From an uncultured Alphaproteobacteria bacterium (GTDB taxonomy: Bacteria; Pseudomonadota; Alphaproteobacteria; HIMB59), in assembly GCA_902557145.1 (NCBI GenBank), contig CACDYZ010000011.1:1-42482 (forward strand): a stretch of DNA of 42,482 nucleotides, read 5' to 3'. This document shows, piece by piece, positions 8,028 through 16,443 of this stretch. Below the pieces are notes generated by a model that made no database searches, had not been told where the DNA came from, and saw nothing but the letters and a program-made list of their open reading frames with translations. The stretch's first letter is position 1, and each line of letters opens with the position of its first letter. The translations under genes and the position numbers were made by a program.

Positions 8028-8205
8028 TTATATTAAGAAGTGTTTATTTTAAAATGTTTGTATTTTTAGTGTTAAAGATTCACCTATTTTTTGATTAAAC
8101 GAATATGTCAACATAATTAATAAATAATTTGTTAATAACTGTCTAATGCTACTTGATAAGGAACTTGTATTATGCAAAAATTTAATACATCGGAGGGATA
8201 TTCAT
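8028..8205. promoter_or_regulatory. Divergent promoter/operator region between permease operon and binding-protein operon
   Basis: AT-rich intergenic region serving both divergent transcripts. A possible plus-strand promoter is TTGATT at 8091 with CATAAT at 8112 (15-base spacing, weak). Possible regulator half-sites are the direct repeats TGTTTAT (8041) and TGTTTGT (8055), 14 bases apart, and an imperfect inverted repeat GTTAATAAC at 8131. If the binding protein starts at 8206, the transcript has a leader of several tens of bases. A DeoR-type operator would be expected here, but I cannot assign one with confidence. Confidence 0.35.
8192..8197 (+). promoter_or_regulatory. Strong Shine-Dalgarno GGAGGG that sets the binding-protein start at 8206
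   Basis: GGAGGG lies eight bases before the ATG at 8206. The upstream in-frame ATG at 8146 has no such site and would place the twin-arginine motif about 40 residues in. This decides the start at 8206 and is one of the strongest ribosome binding sites in the window. Confidence 0.8.
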
Positions 8206-9723
8206 ATGCGCGATATGTATAGAAAAATGCACCTTGCAAACGTCGTAGGCAAGTATGTGAACGGCAGTATGAAGAGAAGAGATTTTCTTAAAAATGCCGG
8301 AATGCTTGGACTAGGAGCTGGTTGCTTGGGCACAATGGGAACTATGAGTAGGAAGTTTATTCCACAAGCTCATGCTGGTTCTCACATTGAATGGAGAGGG
8401 GATATGATGGATTGGCTAAGAGATGTATCATCTCCTTTTAGAGGCCAAACAGTTTCTTTGGCAACTGAGTCAACTCCTCCATCTAATGCGATCAACACTA
8501 CTTTAAAACCTTTCTTTGAAGAAGTAACAGGAATTAAAGTAAATATTGAGGTTTTACCTTTAGAGCAAGTTTTACAAAAACTAACTTTAGACGTTGCCTC
8601 TGGATTAGGAACTTACGATACTTATTACTTAGATCAAAGTTGGATGGCAGCTTTTAGGGGCGATGCAGAAGATCCTCGTGAGCTTTATGCAGCAAAGCCT
8701 GACTTAGCTATGCCTAATTATAACTTTGACGATTTCTTAGGACCTCTTGTAGATGGTATTTCCATGTATGACGGTACTATGGTTGGAGTTCCATACGATA
8801 TTCCTGTATTTATTATGATGTACAGAGATGACGTTTATAAAGAGCTCGGATTAAGTGTTCCAAAAACATTTGATCAGTACATGAGCAATGCTCAAAAAAT
8901 TCAGGCAGCAAAGCTTGGACACCTAAACCCAGATGGAAGACCAATTTACGGAACTAACGGTCAAATGAAATCTGGTCACTACAGTTTAGAATGTGACTGG
9001 ACTATGTTTGCTTGGGCTTTTGGCGGTTCAATTACTAACCCAGATGGCAGTTTTGCCGGTAATGATGCTAACGGTTTAGCAGGAATGGATTACTGGACTA
9101 AACTAAAAGAATATATGCCTTCAGGTGTTACAGGTTGGACTTGGGATGGACAAGGTCAAGATATCCTTCAAGGAGGATCTGCTCAAACCATTTCATGGGG
9201 TGAGTTTTTCCCTTGGTGGGACTCAGATGAATCTGCTGTTCAAGGAAAAATGATGGCAGCTGCTTGCCCAGCTCCAGCTAGTCCATTGAGGGCTACTGGT
9301 GATTGTGGATATGGTGAAATACCTGGTGTTGCACACCAAGGTGGATCATCACTAGCGGTGTCAAAATACTCTAAGAACAAGGATGCTGCATGGTTATTTG
9401 CTCAGTGGGCAACTAGCTATGAGACACAAGTCTATATCACTGCACTTGGTGGTGGTACAGGGCCAACTAGAGCTGCTGTTTATGATGATGAGAGAGTTAA
9501 AGCTAATAATAGAAGCGGTAACGGTACAACTCGTCACTTAGATGTCGTTAGAGATGCTATCTTTAATGATATGGGCTCAGAGCCAGATCTTCCAGAATGG
9601 GCGGACATGTCTAGTAACATGATACCTATCGAACTTGGAAGGTATTGGGCTGGAGAGCACGGATCAGCAAAAGAGTGCCTAGACACTATTGCTAAGAACT
9701 TCAACAAAACTGTTGGAGTCTAG
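8206..9723 (+). CDS. Extracellular solute-binding protein of a carbohydrate ABC transporter, Tat-exported
   Basis: Family-1 solute-binding protein of about 505 aa from the ATG at 8206 (the frame is open back to 8146, but the Shine-Dalgarno favours 8206). A twin-arginine signal MKRRDFLKNAGMLGLGAG is followed by a cleavage site near AHA/GSHIEW. The mature part contains the two-lobe SBP1 pattern, for example LEQVLQKLTLDVASG and VPYDIPVFIMMYRDDVY. Codon use looks more GC-rich than its neighbours, as expected of an abundantly made periplasmic protein. It delivers a sugar or polyol to the permeases encoded divergently at 5408-8027; the ATPase is at 13324. It is followed by a strong hairpin. The ligand cannot be told from sequence. 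Confidence 0.93.
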   Translation: MRDMYRKMHLANVVGKYVNGSMKRRDFLKNAGMLGLGAGCLGTMGTMSRKFIPQAHAGSHIEWRGDMMDWLRDVSSPFRGQTVSLATESTPPSNAINTTLKPFFEEVTGIKVNIEVLPLEQVLQKLTLDVASGLGTYDTYYLDQSWMAAFRGDAEDPRELYAAKPDLAMPNYNFDDFLGPLVDGISMYDGTMVGVPYDIPVFIMMYRDDVYKELGLSVPKTFDQYMSNAQKIQAAKLGHLNPDGRPIYGTNGQMKSGHYSLECDWTMFAWAFGGSITNPDGSFAGNDANGLAGMDYWTKLKEYMPSGVTGWTWDGQGQDILQGGSAQTISWGEFFPWWDSDESAVQGKMMAAACPAPASPLRATGDCGYGEIPGVAHQGGSSLAVSKYSKNKDAAWLFAQWATSYETQVYITALGGGTGPTRAAVYDDERVKANNRSGNGTTRHLDVVRDAIFNDMGSEPDLPEWADMSSNMIPIELGRYWAGEHGSAKECLDTIAKNFNKTVGV

Positions 9724-9735
9724 TTAATTAAAAAA

Positions 9736-9765
9736 TTACTAGGGCGATAAATATCGCCCTAGTAA
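9736..9765 (+). terminator. Perfect 14-bp hairpin after the binding-protein gene (attenuator or mRNA 3' stabiliser)
   Basis: Arm TTACTAGGGCGATA (9736-9749), two bases AA, then its exact complement TATCGCCCTAGTAA (9752-9765). It lies 12 bases after the binding-protein stop. There is no T-tract after it on the plus strand (AAGATAATT follows), so it is not a classic intrinsic terminator. It is more likely a processing or stability element that raises binding-protein mRNA over the downstream enzyme genes, or a partial terminator. Its GC content stands out strongly in this AT-rich DNA. Confidence 0.75.
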
Positions 9766-9787
9766 AAGATAATTAATAAACTAATAG

Positions 9788-10510
9788 ATGACAAAACCTC
9801 TTGCTGTAATCACTGGAGCCAGCTCTGGAATTGGAGAGGCTACTGCAAAAGCTTTTTCAAATGCTGGTTACCCAACATTATTACTTGCTAGACGCATAGA
9901 AATAATGGAATCTTTTAATCTTAAAAATTCTATTTGTAAAAAAATTGATGTTCGTGATAGAGATGCTTTAGTTTCTGCAATCAGAGAAGCAGAAAAACAA
10001 TATGGTCCAACAGATATGATGTTTAATAATGCCGGTGTAGCAAGACTGGCTGATATCAGTACCCAAGACCCGTCAGAGTGGGACGAGATGATTGATGTTA
10101 ACACCAAAGGCGTGATGAATGGAATATATGCTGTCATGAAAGATATGAAGGCACGTCAATCAGGCACGATAGTTAATATGAGTTCGATTGCAGGACGTAA
10201 AGTTTATGGAGACCATACAGTTTATTGTGGAACTAAATATTTTGTGCATGCTATTTCTGAGAGTATTCGGGGATATCTATCACCTCACAATGTAAGGGTA
10301 ATTGTTTTATCTCCTGGAAACATTGAGGCGGAGGTTTTAAACGGCATTACAGACCCAAATACACTTGCAGCATATAAAGAAAATATTGAGAGAATCGGTG
10401 GAAGAATAAGCCCTGATTATGTTGCCAAAATGATCCTCTTTGCATATGAAATGCCACAAAAAGTAATTATGCAAGAGATAGTAGTAACTCCAACAAAACA
10501 AGACTATTAA
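9788..10510 (+). CDS. Short-chain dehydrogenase/reductase
   Basis: A 240-aa classical SDR. Nucleotide loop GASSGIGEATAKAF (about 10-23), NNAGVA (about 79-84), catalytic Ser in NMSSIAG and YCGTK for the YxxxK pair. LARR after the second strand hints at NADP preference, but this is a weak cue. It is the first enzyme gene after the binding protein and its hairpin, and is followed after two bases by the xylulokinase-like gene, so it probably oxidises the imported polyol or sugar to the ketose that the kinase uses. It is not closely similar to the SDR at 2392, giving two independent SDRs plus a third fused one in the locus. Confidence 0.92.
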   Translation: MTKPLAVITGASSGIGEATAKAFSNAGYPTLLLARRIEIMESFNLKNSICKKIDVRDRDALVSAIREAEKQYGPTDMMFNNAGVARLADISTQDPSEWDEMIDVNTKGVMNGIYAVMKDMKARQSGTIVNMSSIAGRKVYGDHTVYCGTKYFVHAISESIRGYLSPHNVRVIVLSPGNIEAEVLNGITDPNTLAAYKENIERIGGRISPDYVAKMILFAYEMPQKVIMQEIVVTPTKQDY

Positions 10511-10512
10511 TT

Positions 10513-12033
10513 ATGGGCAACCTTGTTATTGGTGTAGATAGTTCTACACAATCAACTAAAGCTATAGCCTGGGACAAAGATGGATCAAACATTGCAGAGG
10601 GAAGATGTGATATTCCTCTTAATAATCCTAGCTTAGAAAAATTTGAACAAAATGTTGAAGATTGGTGGAACGCATTTTGTGTTTCTTGCAATGAATTAAG
10701 TAAAAAAATCAATATGGATGAGGTTGATGCTTTAGCAATTTCAAATCAAAGAGAAACTCTCGCAAAATTAAATAGTAACGGTAAAGAAGTTTACCCGGCA
10801 ACAGTTTGGATGGATAAAAGATCAGTTGATGAGGTAGAGGAATTAAATGAAATTATGGGTGGTAATCGAATTCATGAGATTACTGGAAGGCCAAAAGACC
10901 CTTGCCCTTGTTTATATAGAATATTATGGCTAAAAAAAAATGAGAGAAAAATATTTGACCAAGTAAATTGTTTTGCAGATGTTCAATCTTTTTTGGTTCA
11001 TCGTTTATCAGGTGAATTTAACACAGGTTGGATAAGCTCAGATCCTCATGGAATGTTTGATGTTGTTAATAAGTGTTGGTCAGATGAAATTCTAAAAAAT
11101 TTAGAAATCGATGAAACGAGGTTACCTAAATCTTATAAACCTGGATCCTTGATTGGCAAAGTTTCATTAAAAGCATCAAAAGAAACAGGACTTAAGGAGG
11201 GTTTGCCTATATACGCTGCTGGAGGTGATGGTCAATTAGCTGGTTTGGGAACAAATTGTACAAAGTCTGATCGAGCATATATTAATCTAGGCACTGCTGT
11301 TGTATCAGGAGTGTGGTCTCAGAATTATAAAATCTCCAAGTATTGGAGGACAGAAATAGCCGCTCACGGGGAGGGATATATTTTTGAAAATGTCCTACTG
11401 TCAGGAGCTATCCTTGTAAATTGGTTTGTAGATCAGTTCATACAAGGGGATAGGAAAGATAAAAACTTTTTTAATAATTTGGAAAAAGAACTTAACAAAA
11501 TACCTATTGGAAGCGAGGGTCTAATATTACAACCCTATACTGGAGGAGTAATGGATCCATATTGGGATTCATATGCAAGAGGGATTATAGCTGGATTAAG
11601 TATAAGTCACACTCCCTTTCACATGTATAGAGCTATTTTAGAGGGATTAACATTAGACTCTGTTTTTAGAACTCAAAATATTGAAAAAGAGATAGGTATA
11701 CACGTAAAAGAATATTTAGCGATTGGTGGTGGCGCTAATAGTCCTGCATGGGTTCAAATGCTTGCTGATGCGTCAGGAAAAAATGTATTAATAGCAGATA
11801 CTGTTGAAGCCTCTTCTTTAGGTGCAGCTATGATCGCTGCTTATGGTGCTGGTTGGTATGGAAGTATAAAAGAGTCTGCAAATAAAATGAGCGGAAAAAC
11901 AAGATTAATTCAACCAAACCCTGATAATAGGTCAAGATATGAGGATCTAATTAGTATTTATCAAAATGTATATGAGTCTAATAAATCAATTAACAAATCT
12001 CTTGTTGAATTTACAGAAAAATATAAATCATGA
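10513..12033 (+). CDS. FGGY-family carbohydrate kinase, xylulokinase-like
   Basis: Full-length 506-aa FGGY kinase. N-terminal phosphate loop GVDSSTQSTKAIAWD, then SNQRETL (about 77), ATVWMDKRS, the catalytic region GGDGQLAGLGTNC (about 237-249), NLGTAVVSG, and the C-terminal adenosine site GGGANSPAWVQMLAD (about 404-418) plus SSLGAAMIAAYGAG. These fit xylulokinase and related ketose kinases better than glycerol kinase. It differs clearly from the shorter kinase at 278, so the locus has two FGGY kinases from different subgroups. Its stop overlaps the next start (ATGA). Substrate: an unknown ketose, inferred from the SDR upstream. Confidence 0.92.
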   Translation: MGNLVIGVDSSTQSTKAIAWDKDGSNIAEGRCDIPLNNPSLEKFEQNVEDWWNAFCVSCNELSKKINMDEVDALAISNQRETLAKLNSNGKEVYPATVWMDKRSVDEVEELNEIMGGNRIHEITGRPKDPCPCLYRILWLKKNERKIFDQVNCFADVQSFLVHRLSGEFNTGWISSDPHGMFDVVNKCWSDEILKNLEIDETRLPKSYKPGSLIGKVSLKASKETGLKEGLPIYAAGGDGQLAGLGTNCTKSDRAYINLGTAVVSGVWSQNYKISKYWRTEIAAHGEGYIFENVLLSGAILVNWFVDQFIQGDRKDKNFFNNLEKELNKIPIGSEGLILQPYTGGVMDPYWDSYARGIIAGLSISHTPFHMYRAILEGLTLDSVFRTQNIEKEIGIHVKEYLAIGGGANSPAWVQMLADASGKNVLIADTVEASSLGAAMIAAYGAGWYGSIKESANKMSGKTRLIQPNPDNRSRYEDLISIYQNVYESNKSINKSLVEFTEKYKS

Positions 12034-13331
12034 GTAATTATAATGGCGTAATCGACGAGCTAATCAAAGGGGAGTGGACTAATCCCGAAGATCAAAAAAA
12101 ATATGGTATTCCCATAAAAAAAATTGAGATTAGAAAAACTTTAGATGGTCTGGAAAAAGATTTAATTAAATCGCTCCATTCAGACCAGAGACTTTTAATT
12201 GTAAGTGATCCTTTTACTCACAATGCCATGGGTTCAAGAATATTTAAGAATATCAAAGGAAAAGTAAATGTTGATGAATATATATGGGAAAATCCCTCTT
12301 CAAGTATTGAGGGTGTAGAGCACCTAAGAGAAAAAATAAAAGATTATGATGGAATGATTGCGGTAGGTTCTGGAACTGTAAGTGATAGCATCAAGTATGC
12401 AACATTTTTAGAAAAAAAAACTTACTCTGTTTTTGCAACGACTCCCATGAATGCTTATACAACCGGTACAGCTTCAATCTCATTTAATGGAGTTAAAAAA
12501 TCCCTAGTGGCCCATTATGCTCAGGGAGTTTTTTTTGATTTGGAAGTATTAAGTAATTGTCCAAAAAGATTAACCGCAGCTGCTTTTGCAGATGTCATAT
12601 GCAGAACCACGGCACAAGTTGACTGGTTGATGTCCAACAAACTCTTAGAAACAGATTATCAATCAACCCCATATTCTTTGTTGGCTTTGTATGAAGGTGA
12701 AATGATTCAAAATGCCTCTTCAATAGCTGAGGGCGATATTAACTCTTTAGCTTTACTTACAAGAATATCTGCAATCATGGGTTTGGGTACCTCATTTACC
12801 CAAACAACACATGTGGGAAGTATGGGAGAGCACGGCATTTCTCATTATATTGATATGTTTGCAAAAGATTTACACCCAGGCACCTCTCATGGTGAACAAG
12901 TTGGAATTGCTACGATTAGTATTTCAAAATTTCAAAACGCTATCTTAAATAAAGACACACCTCCAATAATTGCCCCTACAAAAATTCCAGAGGAGGAAAT
13001 AGCTCACAAACTTGGAGAACAAATGTTAGTTAATATAAAAAAAAATATGAAACCAAAATTATTTGACCAAAAAAAAACAGACCTCATTAATAATTTCTTT
13101 GAAAAGAATTGGATTGAGTTTGTTCAACCATTAAGAGAGAAAATGTTAGACTACAATATCATATGGAGCGCCATGGGGAAATGTGGTGCCTTGCGAACCC
13201 CAGAGGACGCTAAACTTGATAGTATTTTTTATAAAGATGCACTAAGATATGCAAGATTCATTAGAGATCGCTACACCATTCTTGATTTAGCTGGTGATAG
13301 CAATCAATTAGATGAGCTGATAAATGTCTGA
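12030..13331 (+). CDS. sn-glycerol-1-phosphate dehydrogenase-like enzyme (EgsA/AraM family)
   Basis: A 433-aa member of the Fe-ADH_2/glycerol-1-phosphate dehydrogenase family. The NAD-binding loop is AVGSGTVSDSIKYA (about 111-124), followed by FATTPMNAYTTGTASI. Metal ligands are visible in AQVDWLMSN (Asp), MGEHGISHYIDMF (His) and SHGEQVGIA (His). Archaeal relatives make the G1P backbone of archaeal lipids, and the Bacillus relative is AraM/EgsA. Here the enzyme lies between a ketose kinase and the ABC ATPase, so it more likely acts on a sugar or polyol phosphate during catabolism. The C-terminal part (about 60 aa) is longer than in AraM. Overlaps: ATGA with the kinase before it, 8 bases with the ATPase after it. 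Confidence 0.88.
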   Translation: MSNYNGVIDELIKGEWTNPEDQKKYGIPIKKIEIRKTLDGLEKDLIKSLHSDQRLLIVSDPFTHNAMGSRIFKNIKGKVNVDEYIWENPSSSIEGVEHLREKIKDYDGMIAVGSGTVSDSIKYATFLEKKTYSVFATTPMNAYTTGTASISFNGVKKSLVAHYAQGVFFDLEVLSNCPKRLTAAAFADVICRTTAQVDWLMSNKLLETDYQSTPYSLLALYEGEMIQNASSIAEGDINSLALLTRISAIMGLGTSFTQTTHVGSMGEHGISHYIDMFAKDLHPGTSHGEQVGIATISISKFQNAILNKDTPPIIAPTKIPEEEIAHKLGEQMLVNIKKNMKPKLFDQKKTDLINNFFEKNWIEFVQPLREKMLDYNIIWSAMGKCGALRTPEDAKLDSIFYKDALRYARFIRDRYTILDLAGDSNQLDELINV

Positions 13332-14382
13332 AGTAGAATATAAAAACATCAAAAAAAACTTCGGATCTGTCGAAGTTCTTAAAGACATCAATCTTAATAT
13401 AGGTAATCAGAAATTTGTAGTTCTTCTAGGCCCTTCTGGATGTGGTAAAACTACTCTTTTGAGAATGACTGCTGGACTTGAGTCTATATCTAGTGGAGAA
13501 ATTTTTATAGAGGGAGGTGTTATTAATAACATTCACCCAAGAGACCGCGATATTGCTATGGTATTTCAAAACTACGCTCTTTATCCTCAAATGAATGTAT
13601 TCGATAATATAGCATTTAGTCTTCAAATAAGAAAAATGGGGACCCAAGAGATAAAAGATAAAGTGGAATGGGCAGCATCAGTTTTAAATTTAACTGAGTA
13701 CTTGAAAAGAACTCCAAAGGAGCTATCTGGAGGTCAGCGCCAAAGAGTTGCTATGGGAAGAGCTTTAGTAAGAGATCCTAAAGTGTTTTTATTTGATGAG
13801 CCTTTGTCAAATCTTGACGCTAAATTACGTGCACATATGAGATTGGAAATTAGAAAATTACATAACCAGCAAAACGCTACTACAATTTATGTTACTCATG
13901 ATCAAATTGAAGCTATGACAATGGCAGATGAAATTGTCATTATGAATAATGGAATAATTGAACAAATTGCTAGTCCCAACGAAATATATGAAAAACCAAA
14001 TAATTTGTTTGTTGCAGATTTTATTGGCTCCCCAGCTATAAACTTATTAAAAGGAACAGCTACTGACAAAAAAACGATCAAACTTAAAGATCAAGAACTT
14101 TCACACGCTAAACAAAATATTATAAATAATCAGAATGTAGTTTATGGAATTCGACCAACAGATATAAATATTGATCCCAGCTCAAATTTAAAAGCAGAAG
14201 TAGTATTAGTAGAAACAACTGGTTCCGAGACTCATATTATTGCGATGCTTGATGATAATGAATTTAGAGTTGTTCAATCAGGTGGGCGTTCTTCAATTAA
14301 AAATGGTGATACTATCCCTCTTTCCATAGATATCGAAAAAGCTCATATTTTTGATCAATCATCATCAAAAAGAATTGATTAA
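13324..14382 (+). CDS. ABC transporter ATP-binding protein, MalK/UgpC type
   Basis: A 352-aa importer ATPase. Walker A GPSGCGKTTLL (about 37-47), Q-loop in MVFQNYALYPQM, signature LSGGQRQRVAMGRAL (about 134-148), Walker B VFLFDEP, D-loop NLDA, and switch His in VTHDQIEAMT. A C-terminal TOBE/OB domain (about 240-345) begins after FIGSPAINLL, as in MalK and UgpC. It powers the permeases at 5408-8027; there is no second ATPase gene in the locus, so one ATPase must serve all three permease subunits. Located between two enzyme genes of the same operon. Confidence 0.96.
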   Translation: MSEVEYKNIKKNFGSVEVLKDINLNIGNQKFVVLLGPSGCGKTTLLRMTAGLESISSGEIFIEGGVINNIHPRDRDIAMVFQNYALYPQMNVFDNIAFSLQIRKMGTQEIKDKVEWAASVLNLTEYLKRTPKELSGGQRQRVAMGRALVRDPKVFLFDEPLSNLDAKLRAHMRLEIRKLHNQQNATTIYVTHDQIEAMTMADEIVIMNNGIIEQIASPNEIYEKPNNLFVADFIGSPAINLLKGTATDKKTIKLKDQELSHAKQNIINNQNVVYGIRPTDINIDPSSNLKAEVVLVETTGSETHIIAMLDDNEFRVVQSGGRSSIKNGDTIPLSIDIEKAHIFDQSSSKRID

Positions 14383-14399
14383 TCGCTGAGAGATTTTCT

Positions 14400-16430
14400 A
14401 TGAAAAGTAAATTTACCGATAAAGATGCAAAACTATATATAAGTAAATTTGCAAAAAAAGGTGTACCTAAAGACCTGGCGTTAAGGATATATACGACCCA
14501 ACTTTTGGGAAATGACCCAACTGTGGTTCTTCATGGCGGAGGAAATACCTCTGTAAAATCTTCTATCAAAACACTTTTAGGAAAAGTAGAAAAAGTAATC
14601 TATGTCAAAGGAAGTGGAAAAGATATGGGTGATATTGAGGAAGACGGATTTCCTGCTCTAGAAATGGAAAATCTTTTAAAGATGAGAACATTAAAAAACT
14701 TGGATGACTTTCAAATGGTTAATTATCAACGTAAATATATGCTTGATACCTCTTTTCCTAATGCCTCAGTAGAAACTCTATTACATGCTTTTTTACCTCA
14801 TAAATTCGTCGACCACTCTCATTCAAATGCAATCCTTTCCTTGATTGATCAACCAAATCCAGAAAAGTTTTGTAAAAAAGTTTTTGGAGACGAGATGGGT
14901 ATTGTGCCTTACATAATGCCAGGATTTGAATTAGCAAAGAAAGCCTCTGAAGTCTTTGAACAAAACACAAGTGTTAAGGGATTGATATTACTAAATCACG
15001 GTATCTTTACTTTTGCTGATGACGCGAAAGAAAGTTATCTGAGAATGATCCGATATATAACAAAAGCAGAAAGAGAACTTTCAAAAAATTCAAAAACATT
15101 AGTCGTTAAAAAATATTCTGAAAAAAAAATTAGTATAAGCAGTGCAGCTAATATAATAAGGCAACAGATTTCAAATCAAGTCAATGATGATTTTGAAAGG
15201 AAGATTGTACACTTCTATAAACCTCAATTCTTTGAAGAAATTTTCTCTCATAAAAACTATAAAATATTTACTCAACAAGGCCCTGTAACACCTGACCATG
15301 TTATTAGAATAAAGTCAAAACCACTAGTTATAGATTTAACTAAAGAAAAAATAACTAATATTGAAAAAACTATTGTTAAGGCAGTTCAAAAATACAAAGA
15401 AGATTACAAAAAATACTTTAATAGAAATTCCAAATACAACCCATCAGCTACTATGCTAGATCCTTATCCAAGATTAATTCTCATTAAGGGTATGGGAATT
15501 TTTTCAACAGGTCCCTCATTTAAAGATGCAAAAATAGCAATGGATGTAGGTTTAAATTCTCTCTCAGTAATACTTGAGGCTTCTAAATATGGAACTTTTA
15601 AATCAATACCTGAAAAGGAAATTTTTAGAATGGAGTATTGGCCGCTAGAATTAGCTAAAGTTAAGATATCTTCTCAAAAGCTTAAAGGACAAGTTGCTGT
15701 TATTACAGGTGGTCTCGGTGGTATCGGTTATGCCACAGCAAAAAAATTTCAAAAAGAAGGTGCTGACATCGTTCTTATAGATATCATTGATCCTAAGAAA
15801 ATTAATTTAGATCTTAAAGGTATGAAATATATTAAATGCGATATCACAAAAGAAAATAATGTAAGAAAAGTCTTTGATGAAATATCAACGATATATGGCG
15901 GTGTTGATATATTAATATCAAATGCAGGATTTGCTACAGTGGAATCTTTAGAAAAATTATCTAAGCAGCAATTTGATAAAAGTTTTGATTTAAATCTCTT
16001 TGCCCACCATTACTTTGTAAAACACGGCGTAGAGATTATGAAAAATCAACAAACACGAGGTGTTGCCCTATTTAATATTTCAAAACAGGCAGTAAACCCA
16101 GGAAAAAATTATGCTGCTTACGGGTTAACGAAAGCAGCCCTAATGTTTCTAATGAAACAATATGTAGTGGAATATAGTCAATACGGAATTAGATTTAATG
16201 GTGTCAATGCAGATAGAATACGAAGTGGTTTAATGACCCCAGAAATGATAACAAAAAGATCAAAAGCAAGAGGTCTTACTATCGAACAGTACATGTCTGG
16301 TAACTTATTAAAACAGGAGGTAAAGGCAATTGATGTCGCTGATGCCTTTTATCATTTGGCACTATCTCAAAAATCTACGGCAGCTATAATTACAGTTGAT
16401 GGTGGAAATATAGAGTCATCTTTTAGATAA
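14400..16430 (+). CDS. Bifunctional class II aldolase / short-chain dehydrogenase (RhaD-type fusion)
   Basis: A 676-aa fusion. The N-terminal class II aldolase domain (about 1-410) has HGGGNTS, zinc-ligand motif DHSHSNA and a further His in LLNHGIFTF. The C-terminal SDR domain (about 425-676) has GGLGGIGYATAKKF, SNAGFATVE, Ser in NISKQAV and YGLTK for YxxxK. This architecture is that of rhizobial RhaD, which cleaves rhamnulose-1-phosphate to DHAP and lactaldehyde and oxidises the aldehyde. It is therefore the cleavage step of the pathway, after kinase action. No rhamnose isomerase or mutarotase is visible in the window, so a related phosphorylated ketose is equally possible. Last gene of the operon. 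Confidence 0.92.
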   Translation: MKSKFTDKDAKLYISKFAKKGVPKDLALRIYTTQLLGNDPTVVLHGGGNTSVKSSIKTLLGKVEKVIYVKGSGKDMGDIEEDGFPALEMENLLKMRTLKNLDDFQMVNYQRKYMLDTSFPNASVETLLHAFLPHKFVDHSHSNAILSLIDQPNPEKFCKKVFGDEMGIVPYIMPGFELAKKASEVFEQNTSVKGLILLNHGIFTFADDAKESYLRMIRYITKAERELSKNSKTLVVKKYSEKKISISSAANIIRQQISNQVNDDFERKIVHFYKPQFFEEIFSHKNYKIFTQQGPVTPDHVIRIKSKPLVIDLTKEKITNIEKTIVKAVQKYKEDYKKYFNRNSKYNPSATMLDPYPRLILIKGMGIFSTGPSFKDAKIAMDVGLNSLSVILEASKYGTFKSIPEKEIFRMEYWPLELAKVKISSQKLKGQVAVITGGLGGIGYATAKKFQKEGADIVLIDIIDPKKINLDLKGMKYIKCDITKENNVRKVFDEISTIYGGVDILISNAGFATVESLEKLSKQQFDKSFDLNLFAHHYFVKHGVEIMKNQQTRGVALFNISKQAVNPGKNYAAYGLTKAALMFLMKQYVVEYSQYGIRFNGVNADRIRSGLMTPEMITKRSKARGLTIEQYMSGNLLKQEVKAIDVADAFYHLALSQKSTAAIITVDGGNIESSFR

Positions 16431-16443
16431 AATAATTTATCTA
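16424..16443. terminator. Hairpin spanning the stops of two convergent genes
   Basis: TAGATAAA (16424-16431) and TTTATCTA (16436-16443) form an 8-bp stem with a four-base loop, covering the end of the aldolase/SDR gene and the end of the convergent SprT-like gene. It is AT-only apart from one pair and lacks a long T-tract, so a weak bidirectional terminator is the best reading. Confidence 0.35.

Noticed and set aside
8146..8205. Start of the binding protein at ATG 8146
   Set aside because: No Shine-Dalgarno there, and the additional 20 residues precede a complete Tat signal that starts naturally from ATG 8206 with GGAGGG upstream.
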